From: an uncultured Planctomycetaceae bacterium
GTDB taxonomy: Bacteria; Planctomycetota; Planctomycetia; Planctomycetales; Planctomycetaceae
Direction of reading: 5' to 3'
DNA: 8,668 nt
NCBI GenBank assembly: GCA_903921605.1
Contig: CAIXQV010001013.1
Span: forward strand, 1 to 8,668
A program made the position numbers and the translations under genes. Of the stretch, positions 7,242 through 8,668 are shown one piece after another. The notes under the pieces were generated by a model that was given only the letters and a program-made list of their open reading frames with translations, was not told the DNA's origin and ran no database searches. Position 1 is the first letter of the stretch. Each line of letters opens with the position of its first letter.

Positions 7242-8668
7242 ATGTCATCCATTGACGAGATTCTGTGTTTGTGCGAAACCCGCATCGGGTATCAATTCAA
7301 AGACCGCACACTATTGCGACGCTGTCTGACCCACAGTTCATCAGCGGAAACGCGACTCGATTCCAACGAGCGTCTGGAGTTCCTTGGTGATGCCGTGTTG
7401 GGGCTCGTGATCTGCGACCATCTGTTTCAGCTCTATCCCGATCAGCGTGAGGGCCAGTTGACTCAGATGAAATCGTATCTGGTCAGCCGTCAGGTCTGCG
7501 CGCGAGTTGCCAAGCTGCTGGAGATCGCTCCTCTGATTCTTGTGGGGCGAGGATTGCAGAGCATTCCGGAATCGATCCTTTCAGCCGTGATTGAATCGCT
7601 GATCGCCGGTATCTACTTCGATGGTGGTCTGTCGGCGGCTCACGAATTCATTCTGTTCGGGTTTCGCGAAGAGCTGGCGTTGTGCCGACCGTTGGATACA
7701 GAAAACTTTAAGAGCCAGCTTCAGGAGTATACTCAACGCGAACTCGGCACGACGCCCGAGTATCTGCTGCTGGAAGAGACCGGCCCCGATCACGCGCGTG
7801 AGTTTGGCGTAGCTGCGAGAGTGAAAGACGCGGTCTTTGAAATCGGCCGCGGTCGCAGCAAGAAGGAAGCCGAACAACATGCGGCTCGACATGCCGTGCT
7901 GTCGTTACAAAGAATTGAATCCGAATCAAAGCTCGAAACCGCCTGCGGTGAACCAGCAACTGGCGAAGAAAATGCAAACGTCCCCGCTGAAGAGGAAGGC
8001 TTCGGTGAACAGACGACCTGCGACATCGTCATGATTCAGGTTGTTGAGCAGGCAACAGAGATTCTGATTTGCCATCCGACGGATGCTATTGGCGATCTGA
8101 CCAGTCCCGAGAATTGTCCACAAATGAAGGCAAACGTTTCTGTGAATACCATTGAAGCCGAAGTGTTGTTTCGTCCAGAGTCGGCGGCTCTGCGATTTCT
8201 TCCGGAAGGCCCTTATTCACTGGGTCAGGGACGGATGAGCTGGGTTGGAATCCAGCACGGAGCAGATTCCACGGTTGGCTCGATCAATATTTTGAACCTG
8301 AACGACGGAACCAACCAGACTTTTGATCTTCCCGGGCGTCCGGGGTTTGCGTTTCCAACGGATCGTGCAGGAGTTTTCGTAACAGGGTTTGAGCGGTCCG
8401 TTGGGCTGTTCGACACTTCAAGTGGGCAGTTTACTCCGCTTGTTGAGGGACTCGAAGCGGCAGTCTCCAACACGATCATTAATGATGCCGTGGTCTACGA
8501 TGGCAACCTGATTTTCGGGTGCAAGGAACTGGAGTTTAAGACACAGAAGGCTGGTCTGTACTTGTGGCGACGCAGTGATGGAAAAACAATCCAACTGCGA
8601 AACGACCAGATTTGTTCGAATGGAAAAGCGATCATCAGCGATGCGTCGGGAAATCTGACGTTGTTCGA
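7242..8668 (+). CDS. rnc: Ribonuclease III fused in frame to an SMP-30/gluconolactonase-like domain (partial, runs off right edge)
   Basis: One open frame of 475 visible codons encodes two unrelated parts. Residues 1-224 are a whole ribonuclease III, which cleaves double-stranded RNA. The signature NERLEFLGDAV (42-52) supplies E43, E46 and D50. The second active-site segment ESILSAVIESL (110-120) keeps E118 but has A115 where Asp is normal. A dsRNA-binding domain spans 154-223 (FKSQLQEYTQREL, ETGPDHAREF, GRSKKEAEQHAA). Residues 225-294 are an acidic, unstructured-looking linker. From about 300 an SMP-30/gluconolactonase beta propeller begins: LPEGPYSLGQGRMSWVGI (320-337) contains the metal-ligand Glu of the EGP motif (E322), followed by NLNDGTNQTFDLPGRPGFAF, IIND (412-415) and CSNG (458-461), whose N460 matches a metal-ligand Asn. 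The rest is outside the window. The ATG at 7242 has no clear Shine-Dalgarno; the protein starts at normal RNase III length. Internal Met264 (8031) and Met295 (8124) could start a separate SMP-30 protein. The gene symbol applies to the RNase III half. Confidence 0.85.
   Translation, partial: MSSIDEILCLCETRIGYQFKDRTLLRRCLTHSSSAETRLDSNERLEFLGDAVLGLVICDHLFQLYPDQREGQLTQMKSYLVSRQVCARVAKLLEIAPLILVGRGLQSIPESILSAVIESLIAGIYFDGGLSAAHEFILFGFREELALCRPLDTENFKSQLQEYTQRELGTTPEYLLLEETGPDHAREFGVAARVKDAVFEIGRGRSKKEAEQHAARHAVLSLQRIESESKLETACGEPATGEENANVPAEEEGFGEQTTCDIVMIQVVEQATEILICHPTDAIGDLTSPENCPQMKANVSVNTIEAEVLFRPESAALRFLPEGPYSLGQGRMSWVGIQHGADSTVGSINILNLNDGTNQTFDLPGRPGFAFPTDRAGVFVTGFERSVGLFDTSSGQFTPLVEGLEAAVSNTIINDAVVYDGNLIFGCKELEFKTQKAGLYLWRRSDGKTIQLRNDQICSNGKAIISDASGNLTLF

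Overview
The window looks like chromosomal DNA of a planctomycete. Three things suggest this: a large secreted repeat protein with an N-terminal LESRVLLSA motif close to the LEPR-x-LL motif typical of planctomycete giant proteins, weak or absent Shine-Dalgarno sites before several genes, and a loose gene layout of unrelated single genes with long gaps. No species can be assigned from the sequence alone.

Layout. Positions 1-1207 (minus) hold the N-terminal 402 residues of an RTX-type calcium-binding repeat protein that runs off the left edge. It contains a nearly exact 321-bp (107-residue) tandem repeat. Positions 1208-2466 carry no convincing gene, only broken open stretches that may be an eroded locus. 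Positions 2467-3940 (minus) form a two-gene operon: an OFA-family (oxalate/formate antiporter-like) MFS transporter and, 10 nt downstream, a 46-residue membrane protein that resembles the small subunit often encoded beside such transporters. Positions 4096-4479 (plus) hold a short TPR-like protein of unknown function. Positions 4597-5766 (plus) hold a full-length tyrosine recombinase that ends against a long bidirectional terminator hairpin (5782-5830). Directly beyond lies a tRNA-Arg(UCG) on the minus strand (5833-5906). This integrase/tRNA pairing is the usual footprint of an integrative element. To the right follow a PhyH-type Fe(II)/2-oxoglutarate dioxygenase (6137-7024) and a long open frame from 7242 to the right edge.

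The right-hand frame is the most unusual part. It begins as a complete ribonuclease III (catalytic domain plus dsRNA-binding domain) and continues without any stop into an SMP-30/gluconolactonase-type beta-propeller domain. In addition, the RNase III domain has alanine where the second active-site aspartate normally sits. The frame was followed codon by codon across every line, so the fusion is present in this sequence as given. Whether it is a real bifunctional protein, two genes that lost a stop codon, or an indel artefact cannot be settled here.

Apart from the MFS/small-subunit operon, the genes do not form an evident common pathway.
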